Origin: Asterias amurensis | Lineage: Eukaryota > Echinodermata > Asteroidea > Forcipulatida > Asteriidae | DNA: 64,000 nucleotides | Reading direction: 5' to 3' | Assembly: GCF_032118995.1 (NCBI RefSeq) | Contig: NC_092651.1 | Coordinates: 19,328,349 to 19,392,348, forward strand | Part shown: piece after piece, positions 34,807 to 45,791 of the stretch | Layout of the letters: every line of letters starts with the position of its first letter | How positions within the stretch are numbered: position 1 is the stretch's first letter | Made by a program: the position numbers and the translations under genes | The notes under the pieces: generated by a model | Seen by the model: the letters and a program-made list of their open reading frames with translations, nothing else | Databases searched by the model: none | Told to the model about the DNA's origin: nothing

Positions 34807-36523
34807 TTCGGCTGGAGCGCTCGATTGACGAAATAAATCAGAAATTACATGTGCATTACTCATCATATAAAGTGTTTTTGATTGGTCAAACATTTATAGC
34901 ACTGAACATCATGTTATGCTTGTTAAAGTTATTTTAAGAGCAACTGAGTTAAATATGATGTATTAGAAAGTTATTTTGATATATTTAAATTATAAAAATA
35001 AGCTTTTAAGATTAAAAAAGGTAGAATATTACAAGTATTTTACAAATTTGTACTGCTTTGTCATTTTATCTTAGCCAATCATATTATCCCAACCATGTGT
35101 ATTTATCCAGCATTTTTCGACACTTGAGGGCGCAGTCACCACATGCCAGTTTGTTATTTTTACCGCTGTATTTTATGTTTTCGTGCGTAAACATGTGAGA
35201 TACGCTGAGGACGAGGTGGGTGAGTTTGCGTATTTTTGATTGTATTGTCCATTTGGCATTGCCAAGTTTTGTAATGGTTAGTTTACTTATCTTGTTCAAG
35301 TAGCTACCATTACAAGAATGCAAAGGTAGCCTTTTTAAAAGTAAGTTTTGAAATGGCTATTTTCTCACATTGTCATCTTTTCTTTGATCCTCTGTCTAAC
35401 TCACTGTCTGTCTGTATTTGTTTATTGACACAAGGGGTTACCGTCCGAAACAAGCAAGTCACGACAGACACTTTGCCTGGTGATTGTGCGCTCATGAGTG
35501 TAGAGTGCTAGTGCTAGGTGCTAGTGACTTTCGTCAGCAAGCTGACAATCAACAAAGACCTACGGTACACATGCACCACCACACTACGGACTGTGTGACA
35601 CTCACTACTGACACTGTGACTGTGAGTGACAGTGACAGTGAGAGTATGACAGTTGACTCCGAGTCTGACCATGCTGACCAGTGATTTTTTTTTTTAAGAA
35701 TAATGAATACTGAATTATGAATAGGCCTAATTTATGACATTATTTTTATTCTAAAAAAAAAAAAAAAGGGAAAACAAAAAAAAATAAACTAAAAAGGTTA
35801 ATAGGCCTATTTTAGTATTAAAATTATTATACAAAATAAAAATGGGAGGAGTCTGTATCCTGCCACCACTTTATCATTGTTATGAAATAAAAAAGGTATC
35901 TAGTTTACTCAAACAAGACATTCCTTTTTATAAAAATGAGTGGTCGAGCGCTGGCAGGATTCGGAAAGTTTTTCGCGAGGATCATCAGATATAGTCTGGA
36001 TCTGGATCTGGTTGTTGCTGTACAATCGCCTGGAGAGGCTATCACGTACAGGAGCGTGCGCATGGGCTAAAAAATAGCGCTAGTCGTAGTCCCACTTTTA
36101 CTATTTAGTTTTAACCCAACATTACTGCTTAATAATAACATACATCGGCGATGTAAGGATAAAATCAAATTGTATTTTTAAATTTGTTCTTAAAACTATT
36201 TTCTGTTTTTTCTTGCTTTATTTTTCCTACAGATACTGCTGGACCAGTTTACTTGAAAGCAGAGAAGAAAATATCCATGGTCTCCACACTTAAGAAACTT
36301 GTCAATTGTTTTAAATTGGACATAAGAACTTCCTTTTGTCAACAAATCAGTTTTCTCTTTTAAATTTGACATAAGAACTTCCTTTTGTCAACAAATCAGT
36401 TTTCTGAATTTGTTGGGGAAGACTATTAAAAACCACTGGGAAACCTCAGCCCAAAAGCAGTACTGAGTGAATATTTTGACTTTGTGAAACTTATTTCGGT
36501 TGCCAGAATGTACAAAAAAAGCC
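34807..36523. promoter_or_regulatory. Remaining SUMO/NUDCD2 divergent promoter region and NUDCD2 5' UTR
   Basis: This DNA directly abutted the SUMO leader before the transposon inserted. A GATTGGTCAAAC motif (inverted CCAAT) lies near 34877. Farther right are short repeats (CACTGTGACTGTGAGTGACA near 35610), a poly-A run near 35754-35767 and a pyrimidine tract plus CTACAG acceptor ending at ~36232. The acceptor implies that the exon carrying the NUDCD2 start begins near 36233, with a separate 5' UTR exon upstream. Core promoters cannot be pinpointed by eye. Confidence 0.4.
36309..36405 (+). repeat. 49-bp tandem duplication before NUDCD2 start
   Basis: Two adjacent near-identical units (36309-36357 and 36358-36405) contain GACATAAGAACTTCCTTTTG. 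They fall in the predicted 5' UTR, about 120 bp upstream of the NUDCD2 ATG. Confidence 0.85.
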
Positions 36524-38593
36524 ATGGCGCATTTTGATGAAAAGAGCGGCGTAGTCCCTTGCCTGACCCCATGGGGTAAGTGGTATCAGACCATGGAGGA
36601 AATCTTCATTGAGGTGAATGCTCCAGAGGGTACAACATCTAAGATGGTCAAAGTGATCTTTGGCTCCAAGCAGCTGGCCTGTACAGTCAGAGGAGAGGAA
36701 CTCATTAAGGTTTGTACTTATCAACCCCGCCCCGCCCCAAACCCCTGCCTCCTTTTGAATCGGAACAGTTGTACCAAATTTATGTGATGCAAAAGCGACT
36801 AAAATTACCAGTAACTGGTTTCTTTACTGTTATGATAATCGTTTTTTTTTTTGGCCATGGATACAAGATAGGAACATTCAGGCAGTTAAATGAGATAAAA
36901 CTGGAAGTTAAAAACTTGAGGGTTAAAAAATATGGTAGATTGAAAATCTGGTCATCAACTTTGTGATTTCTATGTGTATAGCCTAAATGTCGTATTAATT
37001 AAATTTTCTGTCACTGCATTTTCTGAATTTTAAGCTTTTACATCTTTCTGTTCATTTTCTTCTCCAGGGTGAACTGAGTGCTGCAGTTATTTCTGATGAG
37101 TGCACATGGACACTTGGTAAGGCATAAGTCTGATGGAATATTGACTTGATACAAGCTTGGTTATCAATGAACAGATTGAATGTGTTTTATAAGCGGGAAT
37201 TGAAGCTTTGTTGAATGAACTCGGTTGTTTCGCAGAATATGTGTTTTAAATCAGTTTTTGGTGAACAAAGAAATGTGATTACCTAAACCGCAATGAGGAA
37301 TGAGGTGTTTTGATCGAGCGTCTAGAGAGCATTGGTCTCAAGTTCTGTGTTTTTGAAGTTTGCAGTTTGCTTGCTAGGATTCGAAACCCACAACCTTGTG
37401 ATTTCAAGGCCTGCAGTCTAAACTAGCCACTCTTTGGGCCTTTCTCTATTCTTGGCTTGGGCTCTGGCTTGGGCTCTGCGTGCTGCGTATGCAGTTGAAA
37501 TGAAGCGATCTAAACCGACCTTCAGGCCTATCAAATTAAAGAGCGATGTGTATTTTGCACACAGTTGTTTGTACATCAACAGACAGAGTCTGAGCCCAAG
37601 CCCAAGCCCAAACCAAGGTTTGAGAAAGGCTGTCCCTTTTGACAATCTTACTTTTTATTTTATACATGTACCAACAGAGGACAACAAGCTGATTGTAATC
37701 GTCCTGGTCAAGTCGAGCCGACTGGCTGAGAACTGCTGGCACAGCTTGCTGAAGGATCAGTACACAGCTGACCCGTACATCTATGATCAGATGGAGAAGA
37801 AACTCACCTTGCAAAGATTCCAGCATGAGGTATGAGAAACTGATATCTCAAATGTCCTTATAAGGAGCCGAGAAACAATTTTATTCTCACCCATTAGATG
37901 AGAAAGTTTTTATCAGTTTGGCAGGAAGTTTCTGGTTTCTCATTTTATCATACCTTCTGCCAGGTTGTTTAAAAGCAGGACAGTTCTTTTCAAAACTAAG
38001 TACTCTCCTGAATTTCTACTCTGCAGCAGCAAAATAAATAGTTAGACAAGTTCTCAAGTAACAAAATCTACACAGCGTATACACATGGTGTTGGTGTTAC
38101 CGCAAACTACGTTGACATACTCTCTAAGGTTATCATTGTGAGATTTCTTGGAGAACAAAGACAGATTTCTAAGGGCTATGTCTGCCATCTGTGACGAATT
38201 TCATGGAGCTGCAATTGCTTACCACTAAAAAGAGTTGTTGGCAAATCATGAGAATGTCATAGGTACCTATTTGTGGCTGGTTTTCTGCTCACTTTTGCTT
38301 CTAAAGCTGAACAAATTGTAAAGCAAAATTTCCTGCTTTAGGTCATGTATGAATTGGAAGCTATGGCTTTGGTTAGAGCTGTTGCTAAGGCTGTTTCCAA
38401 GGGAAATATGCTCGTTGACATGATGATGAAGCGACAGCGGCTGATTCAGACATGGCTTAAGAGAGTATCAGTCAAAGTATAACACTTAGTATTGATCTAA
38501 TCCCTTCATTTTTGACAGAATCCCGGCTTTGACTTCAGCGGGGCTGAAATAACGGGCAACTACTCCCATGGTGGGCCCAATTTTGATCCATAG
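36524..38593 (+). CDS. NUDCD2: NUDCD2 (NudC domain-containing protein 2), 153 aa
   Basis: Four coding exons: 36524-36709, 37068-37116, 37678-37829 and 38519-38593. All introns are GT-AG and frames agree. The start is ATG in the favourable context GCCATGG; the stop is TAG at 38591-38593. Residues run MAHFDEKSGVVPCLTPWGKW, then a CS (p23-like) fold, TWTLEDNKLIVIVLVK, NCWHSLLKDQYTADP and the conserved end FDFSGAEITGNYSHGGPNF. Human NUDCD2 is 157 aa and aligns throughout. The protein is a soluble co-chaperone that works with Hsp90 and stabilises LIS1/dynein-pathway components. It is divergent from SUMO, convergent with GEMIN5, and carries a palindromic MITE 47 bp upstream of exon 3. Nothing looks damaged. 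Confidence 0.96.
37437..37630. mobile_element. Palindromic MITE, GGCCTTTCTC ends (copy 2), NUDCD2 intron 2
   Basis: Starts GGCCTTTCTCTATTCTTGGC and ends AAGGTTTGAGAAAGGC. The arms carry GCTTGGGCTCTGGCTTGGGC / GCCCAAGCCCAAGCCC. It is the same family as 19712-19862 and ends just before the branch-point region of the intron. Confidence 0.75.
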
Positions 38594-38881
38594 TGCACTT
38601 TCATCAGGAGACTCCTTCCAAAGATGAAGCCCTGCCTTTGCTTTTATTTTGGAAACGTACTGATGAAATAATGATTTGTGTTTTTCTGATGACATTTATA
38701 CTTCTTTCTTGTTATCGATGATGTAAAAAAAAGACATGTTCATAGATAGATAATTCTTGTGCAGACCCTCATATCAAATGATTATTTTCTTGGCACTTCT
38801 GTTATTTTAACCAGGCATGATTATTCTTTCTACCTTAGTCTAATTTCCAATGTTTTTGCCATTGGAAAAACAGTGATTATA

Positions 38882-39032
38882 AAGCCTGGAATTTCACCTT
38901 TGACTTTGAGAGGGCAAGGCCATGTCCATTTGGCAAAAGGCACTTCCTTTGGAATTCTATGGGAAACTTGTAAAGGGGCAACAAGGCCAAGACCATGGGC
39001 AACCAGAGTCCATGGCCTCTATTTGATATAGG
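38882..39032. mobile_element. AGGCCTGGAATTTC-type MITE
   Basis: Starts AAGCCTGGAATTTCACCTTT and includes CTATGGGAAACTTGTAAAGG and GGCAACAAGGCCAAG, shared with 23750-24033. The right end (GGCCTCTATTTGAT) is degraded. Confidence 0.5.
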
Positions 39033-39092
39033 TCAGCCCTTGTACTCGATTAAATGTTCCAACTTTTTACCAAGGAACATATGCCTATTTAA

Positions 39093-39478
39093 AGGCATAG
39101 GACACTATTGGTAATTACTCAAAATAATTATTAGCATAAAACCTTACTTGGTGACGAGTAATGGGGAGAGGTTGATGGCATAACACATTGTGAGAAACGG
39201 CTGACGACTCCCTCTGAAGTAATGTAGTTTTCGAGAAAGAAGTAATCTTCTACAAATTTTATTTCGAGACCTCAGATTTAGAACTTGAGTTTTTGAAATC
39301 AAGCATCTGAAAGCACACAACTTCATGTGACGAGAGTGTTTTGTTTTTGTTTTTTTATCTTGCAAGTTCGATGACCGATTGAGCTCAAATTTTCACAGAT
39401 TTGTTATTTTATGCATATGTTGAGATACACCAACTGTGAAGGCTAGTCTTTGACAATTACGAATAGTGTCCACTGCCT
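39093..39478. mobile_element. TTAA MITE, full copy
   Basis: TTAA flanks at 39089-39092 and 39479-39482. Ends AGGCATAGGACACTATTGG and CGAATAGTGTCCACTGCCT are inverted. Confidence 0.85.
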
Positions 39479-39960
39479 TTAACCCTCTTGCTGGTCTTGG
39501 GGAAGTTTCACTCACAGCAATTCACAGGAAACCAGTTCCAGACAAATCTTTTTGGAGAAAATGCTGTCACATTTGAATGTTCACATTATAATGTGGGTTG
39601 TATGTTTTGGTGATATTAAGACACTGGGAAATACTACTCATATACAATTTCAGTGTGAGCTTTTGCAAGCACTGCACAGTTGGTGTCGTCAACATTGCCT
39701 GTAAAAACTGACTTCTTGTAAGGCCCTGATGAGCCTTGGTGCATCGTCAAATGTTCTCAGATTGCTCTTTGTATAGTGCACTTTTTCTTGCAAAGTAAAA
39801 TGGCCTTTTCCCCTAAAAAATGATTTTAAATCCAAGGTCTACATGTTTGTTTTCTTCCTGCTATTTGTTAAGTTTTCAGATTGTTTTCACACCATATGTT
39901 AAGCTTCATTTTTAATCCTGTGTACATGTCAAAAAATAAAGTTAATGTATAATTCACCAG

Positions 39961-42900
39961 TTTAGGCTCGATTCAGGAATCAAAATGTACCTTAGAAATG
40001 TAGTTGACTGTTATAATACACAAACTGTGTTCAGCTAATTGGTTGGTACCCTGCTAATGCACACATTCTTTGAGCAGCTAATTGGTTGGTACCCTGCTTA
40101 AATGTATTCTCGCAAGTAAACTTTGTTTTGGCATTGTTTCGGATGTTTGAAATCTGACAATAGTCAGACAATAACAACTTCTTCATTGTTTTGGTTCCAC
40201 ATAAGCAAACTGAAAAACTCTAGAAATTTCCTCTTTTTAATTTTTTTTATTAAATTTCATTTCACCACTATTCTCCAATTGTGTTGATGTGTTTGTTTAT
40301 TTCTGTAGTTCATTGACCAGTACTTATGACATCGGTAGGCGGAGGGATCGCTAAGCAACCTTACATAAAAATAAACAAGGTAAATCAAATCAACTTATCA
40401 TTAATATACCACAGAAACATCAGTGAACAATTTGCACGGTACCAACCAATTCAGCTTAAACGAAAGCTTTGCCTAAAATAGTTTGGCTATCTGTAAAACA
40501 TAATATATTTTTCGCTGTGAAATTTACTGCAATGAGAAGTATTCCTATGGAAATATTGTTTGCATTTATAAAACAAAACTGTGAAATTTTATGCTTAAAT
40601 TTTGTGAAACATATTGCATACAAAAACTGATGTGACTGTGATACAATGCTTTTTATATTAAATTCCGTTTGCAATTAAAGGTTGTAACAAAGCGTACATT
40701 TTGTTTGCTAAGTTTGTTTGTTTATTATTAATTAGGGGGAGAGATATAAATCAAGTGAAAAACAACTATCAAAATCCGAGCATGGCTGAGTTCAAACGGA
40801 AATGCGCTTACTCTGTACCGTGCACAATTATCAGCAAGTGACTCTTTGGCTGATACAAGTGTGCATTGGGTGACCCTTTCCGCCCCCCCCCCCAATATTT
40901 GCTTTGCTTGGCAAAGGAATTTGTCAAGCAGTATACTCTGCTTTTACACAGCTTCATGACATTGGGCCCTGCTGTGGTCAAATGCAATGGAATTTGGGGC
41001 CACTGTTGGAAGTGATAATTCTCAAACTTTGGTCAATTTCTGCACTGGCAATCTGTAGCACTGATTGATCACACACAACCTGACAACACACACTTACAAT
41101 GACAGAAAGTGTGGCATTGGTTACTGCACCATTTTGTGCGTGGCATGGGCATGGGAGAAAAGATGGTGACCAGATTATTGTATTTATTCTCAGTGATTTG
41201 TATTTGTATTATGATGGTTTGGTTTCAGTGAGAGACGACACTCTATAAACGACCGAGGATGGCACATCTAAGCTACTGCTTACAAATCAGTGTACAGAAG
41301 CAAAAGAAAAACACATATCAGTCAAGCTTTGCTTATGTGGTGTTAGGGGGTTTGTAGTGGGGGCCGGAGGTTACGTCATCGTACATTATGAGAAAACATC
41401 TCAAAATCAATCAGGGTTTTTCCCCAAATTAGGCGGCCAGAATTTTCCATTTACAGAAGAAAGAGAAAAAATGATTTTCGTCCAAACCTCTAGTTTCCAT
41501 TAGAGGTGGTCAGTTGTGGTTCATGCTTCCTGCAAATGTGAATGCCATGAGATTTTTAAAATTCGCACAGTATGAACTGGGCTTTTAGTCTGTAAATTCT
41601 CTTAGAAGTTCTGTATGTATAATTTCCAGAGAAAGAACTTTTCTTCATTTCTTGGGATCGCTTCTAGTGGTTTTTCAGGGTGGGGGTGGGGGGGGGGGGG
41701 GGGTCACCAAAATATTCCAGTGGGGGATACACTGTTACCCAGATTGCAATAGTTTTCTCAAGTTGGTTTCTTGGAAATGCTTAAAGACACTGGACACTAT
41801 TGGTAATTATTGTCAAAGACCAGTCTCCTCACTTGGTGTATCTCAACATATGCATTAAAATTGGTTGTCGAAGATGCAAGATAATAATGAAAGAAAAAAC
41901 AACCCTTGTCACACAAAGTTGTGTACTTTCAGATGCTTGATTTCGAGACCTCAAAATCTAATTCCGAGGTCTAAAAATCTTGGAAAATTACTTCTTTCTC
42001 GGAGCCGTTTCTCACAATGTATTATACTATCAACCTCTCCCCATATTACTGGTTACCAAGTAAGGTTTTATGCTAATAATTATTTTGAGTAATTTCCAAT
42101 AGTGTCCACTACCTTTAAGAAAATTTAAGATAATTTCACTTGTAGCTTTCCGACATTATTGTTCACCGCATTTGATTTAATGTTTGGAATTTAGGCAACA
42201 AATATAAAGGCTGCAAGTTGAAACCATCGCTGCAATTTTTGCTTAGCACCGAAATAATAAATTTGTATTCAGTTAACCATGCTTTTTATGAACCCAAATC
42301 CTTTTTGCCAAATTATTAATTTTTTTTTAAATACCTTTGTTTAGATATAAACACTGCAGGACATTGTTTGACAGTAATGCTCTTTGATTTGTTAACTGTA
42401 CATGTAAATGTGATAGCAGAAATGACCTTCTCTATGGTGATAGTCGATGAATGTACATGTACTTCTTCTAGGGGGGGGGGGGAGATATTTATGAAAATTT
42501 CTAACTATATTGGAAAGCAGTTCTTAAGATGGGGGGGGGGGGTGGCACCTATGTATTTCATGAATATATTAGTTGTTACTGGACATTATTGAAAACAATT
42601 ATTTATGAAAACTTTCTTATCTTAATATCAACACGAAATCAAACATTAAAAGACAAAGAAAAAAAGAAAGAAAACTATTGGTTTATATTTAACTGGAGAA
42701 AACAGTTTTTTTCTTTCTTAAAACGTTGAAGTGCTTTTTAAAGTGTCATATGCTGTTTTTGAATTGGATTAAATTTTTGGTTTCTGATTTCTACATTTCA
42801 TGGTGCAATCAATGCAGATTGATAATACAGCGAAAAGAAAATCTCCCACTGTTAAATTGTGAAATTGCAATCTACACTGCATTATGAGTAGACATTGCAA

Positions 42901-43077
42901 ATTACTCTAATACTGTATAATTAAATTACCTCTTGAACTTGTGTGATGTACAGAATAATAATTAAGTTGGTGTGAAAATAGGAGCTTGTTTCGACTAAGA
43001 AATTACCAAAAAGTGTGTACCATAAAGTTTTAAAAGAAATACTTTTGAGATAAACCCACCCATAAAAAAAAACAGTT
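39961..43077. other. Convergent NUDCD2/GEMIN5 intergenic region, left part
   Basis: No gene seen. A direct repeat (AGCTAATTGGTTGGTACCCT) occurs at ~40035 and ~40077. A TTAA MITE lies at 41785-42114, and poly-C or poly-G runs near 40884, 41682, 42470 and 42531. Fragments of other MITE families are present. Confidence 0.5.
41785..42114. mobile_element. TTAA MITE, nearly full copy
   Basis: TTAA at 41781-41784 and 42115-42118. Starts AGACACTGGACACTATTGGT and ends CCAATAGTGTCCACTACCT. Its orientation is opposite to 39093-39478. A short internal segment around the GAGGGAGCC motif is missing. Confidence 0.8.
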
Positions 43078-43477
43078 AAAGGAACACTTTGCCTTGGATC
43101 GGTCGAGTTGGTCTTTGAAAAGCGTTTGTAACCGTTTGTTATAAATGCATACAATGTATGGGTAGAATGATGTTGTAAAAGTAGAATACAATGACTGACC
43201 CCCAAAAACATGCCTTTAAATTGCAAGGTTTTCTATTTACCTCGTCGACTAACACAGTCGGCCATTTATGGGAGTCAAGTTTTTGACTCCCATAAATGGC
43301 CGACCGTGTTAGTTTGCACAGTAAAAGGAAAAACCACGCAATTTCGAGGCAAATTTGTGTGGATCATTGTATTCTACTTTTTAAACATCTTTCCAACCAT
43401 ATACATTTTTATAAAAAACGGTTACAAACGCTTTTCGAAGACCAACTCGTCCGATCCGAGGCTATGTGTTCCTTTAA
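43078..43477. mobile_element. TTAA-type MITE with AAAGGAACAC ends and central hairpin
   Basis: Left end AAAGGAACACTTTGCCTTGG; right end GGCTATGTGTTCCTTTAA. Long subterminal arms: TTGGTCTTTGAAAAGCGTTT mirrors AAACGCTTTTCGAAGACCAA. The centre holds a near-perfect 32-bp-arm hairpin (GGCCATTTATGGGAGTCAAG / CTTGACTCCCATAAATGGCC-like). TTAA lies at both borders. Confidence 0.8.
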
Positions 43478-43708
43478 AGTTTACCCTTGAGATATAATTT
43501 CTTTCCATTAAATTTAAAAAGAGAGATGGTTTTGAAATTGTGTACCTTTATTGTAAATAAAATGATTACTATTGCTTTAAGCATAAAAATTTTGTAAAAT
43601 GTATAATTTTAAAAGAGAACTTTGTAATTAAATGCTTTATGCTTTATAAATGAAAGAAAAACGCCTAATTCTGTGTGGTTCTTGTATACATGCATTTAAT
43701 TGGCAAAT

Positions 43709-43967
43709 GGTATCCTCACTTGGTGTATGAAAGAAAAAATGCCCTTTTTTGTTTCACAAAAAATGTGTGCTTTGGCAAGTGCATAAAAATGGCTTAAGGC
43801 CTGACGTATTTTAATATTTTTGTGAGAAATAACCTCTTTCTCAAAAACTAGGTTACTTCAGAGGGAGCCTTTTCTCACAATGTTTTATACTATGAACAGC
43901 TCTCCATTGCTTGTTACCAAGTAACTTTTTATGCTAACAGTTATTTTGAGTAATTACCAATAGTGTT
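43709..43967. mobile_element. TTAA MITE, degraded
   Basis: Recognised from TCCTCACTTGGTGTATGAAA through GAGGGAGCCTTTTCTCACAA to TTGAGTAATTACCAATAGTG. Both termini are lost, and a poly-T tract follows. Confidence 0.6.
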
Positions 43968-44356
43968 TTTTTGTTTTTATACCATAGCGGTCGCACTCCT
44001 GTTGGTGTTTGACACAATGACGTACATTGTACCAACATAATAACAGCCTCAAAGCTGACCACAAGATTTGACTTCTCTCACTGGGCCAGAAAGGTCACAG
44101 TAAGGTATCTTCTGAACTGACTATTTAAAAGAAAAAAAAACTAAGGTCCGTTTCAAATTGTAAAAAGTACAAACGTCATGAAAATCAGATCTTTCATTCA
44201 AACTTTTTGAGAGAATGCTCTTCAGTTTTCATACATGTACATTCAGACTTGGCCGATTTATCCAAAAAATTCCTGTGAAAATACCTTTGTACAAAGGATG
44301 ACCGTCAGTACTGATGATTGTAAAACTGACAAATATTTGAAGAGTCCATGGTTTAA

Positions 44357-44710
44357 GGCACTGGACACCTTTGGTAATTGTCAAAGACTTGGTGTATCCC
44401 AACATATGCATACAATAAAAAATCTGTGAAAATTTTGACTCAATTTGTCATCGCAGTTGCAAGAGAATAATAAAAGAAAAAACACCCTTGTTGCACAAAT
44501 GTGTGTGCATTCAGATATTGAAAGACTTCAGGCCCAAAGCCAATTATTATTTGAGTAAAACATTACCTCTTTCTCAAAAACTACTTTACTTCAGAGGGCG
44601 CCGTTTCTCACAATGATTTTAAACCATCAACAGCTCTCCTTTGCTCATCGTAAAGTAATTTGTTATGCTAAAAACTATTTTGAGTAATTACCAATAGTGT
44701 CCAGTGCCCT
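44357..44710. mobile_element. TTAA MITE, full length, diverged
   Basis: Starts GGCACTGGACACCTTTGGTA after TTTAA and ends ACCAATAGTGTCCAGTGCCC. The body matches the family with more differences than the other full copies, so it is probably older. Confidence 0.75.
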
Positions 44711-45039
44711 CAAACTGGAAACTAACATTATATGCCACATACACAGACCCTTCTCATTTGATGTGGAACACCCGTCACATGTCATCCAATATTTTGCCAT
44801 GTATTACTGATGCGCACGACAAAATTTAATATTGGACAGGCGCCCGTCCAATATTTAAATATCTTTATTGGCGCTAAGCAAAGTCGTTCCAAAATAAATT
44901 TGTGCGGTCCAATTTATCAAAACGAGGCAATGGATCGAATAATCCAGATTTTACATTGTGATTTTATTTTGCTGCAATACACTCGTACATCCAATACGCG
45001 AATACTGTTATCTTAACCACAACTTTTTGTTGCATTATA

Positions 45040-45115
45040 AATGATTTGGGGTTGAACAAAGACAAAATTACTAGAGCTGTAACTTGAACCAATGACCTCC
45101 AATAGAACTATTTAT
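45040..45115 (-). mobile_element. tRNA-derived SINE fragment, reverse
   Basis: Reads in reverse as a B-box plus tail (GGTTGAACAAAGACAAAATT, then CTTGAACCAATGACC). It matches the tail of the 154-245 SINE. Confidence 0.5.
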
Positions 45116-45194
45116 AACACCCCTTGCAAAGATTCTGCCTGCTCATTGGTTTAGAGCGCGTCACATGACATGTCTTAGTTTTGCTACACGACGG

Positions 45195-45275
45195 CCGTCG
45201 GTTTACCATGCGCTAGTCCGAAGACTAGCACATGGCGCCGTGCGCTAGTCCGACAGACTAGCACACGGCGTGCAG
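45195..45275. repeat. Short nested inverted repeat
   Basis: GCGCTAGTCCGAAGACTAGC and GCGCTAGTCCGACAGACTAG lie side by side; each is a hairpin of CTAGTC / GACTAG. Their function is unknown. Confidence 0.5.
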
Positions 45276-45467
45276 TACCCAGACCTCCGTTGCGTGTACG
45301 AGGATGATAAATTAATAGTCTGTAACCATTTCGGATTGCACGACACGACATGCAACACATTCAACAAAAGTGTTTGCAATCTGTATTCGCGTCGTCCGTG
45401 GATTGTAGCATTCAGGTCTGTAACTTAATAATAGTACAGTATTTAGAAATGTTTGGGGTGTTATAAA

Positions 45468-45636
45468 ACAAATATTGACTGCTTTTACTCGTGCAATGGT
45501 TAAAAACTATGACTCCCTCGGTGATCCCCGGAGCATTCTATTTTCCCTCGGCTTCGCCTCGGGAAAATAGAACGCTCCGGGGATCACCTCGGGAGTCATA
45601 GTTTTAACCATAGCACTCGAAGCAGTCAATATTTGT
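45468..45636. mobile_element. Near-perfect 169-bp hairpin beyond GEMIN5 stop
   Basis: Left outer arm ACAAATATTGACTGCTT mirrors AAGCAGTCAATATTTGT. The inner arm GTGATCCCCGGAGC mirrors GCTCCGGGGATCAC, closing on a short loop around CGGCTTCGCCTCG. It lies 156-324 bp downstream of the GEMIN5 stop, so probably in the 3' UTR. Confidence 0.8.
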
Positions 45637-45791
45637 ATACTATTACACGTAGTAGCCCAATAATGGTGATCTCCCAACTTTTTCAACATCTCTGTTTGGG
45701 GGTGCCAGTCAGAATTTTAAAACGTTATTCACTTCCCCCAAGTACCTTCCAACTCAATATTCCCTACTTGCTGCTTAAGACAATAACAACA

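Larger units (their letters stand above)
38594..39960 (+). other. NUDCD2: NUDCD2 3' UTR candidate with inserted repeats
   Basis: Downstream of the stop lie an AGGCCTGGAATTTC-type MITE (38882-39032), a full TTAA MITE (39093-39478) and a diverged repeat (~39500-39735). An AATAAA at 39935-39940 is a candidate polyadenylation signal, which would put the repeats in the 3' UTR. A nearer cleavage site is possible. Confidence 0.4.

Noticed and set aside
37434-37835. 133-aa frame running into NUDCD2 exon 3
   Set aside because: The first part reads through a palindromic MITE and intron. The real exon begins after the acceptor at 37677.
38347-38481. Open stretch MYELEAMALVRAVAKAV.. before NUDCD2 exon 4
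   Set aside because: It would sit in the intron, its GCTATGGCTTTGG runs resemble a MITE, and NUDCD2 is complete without it.
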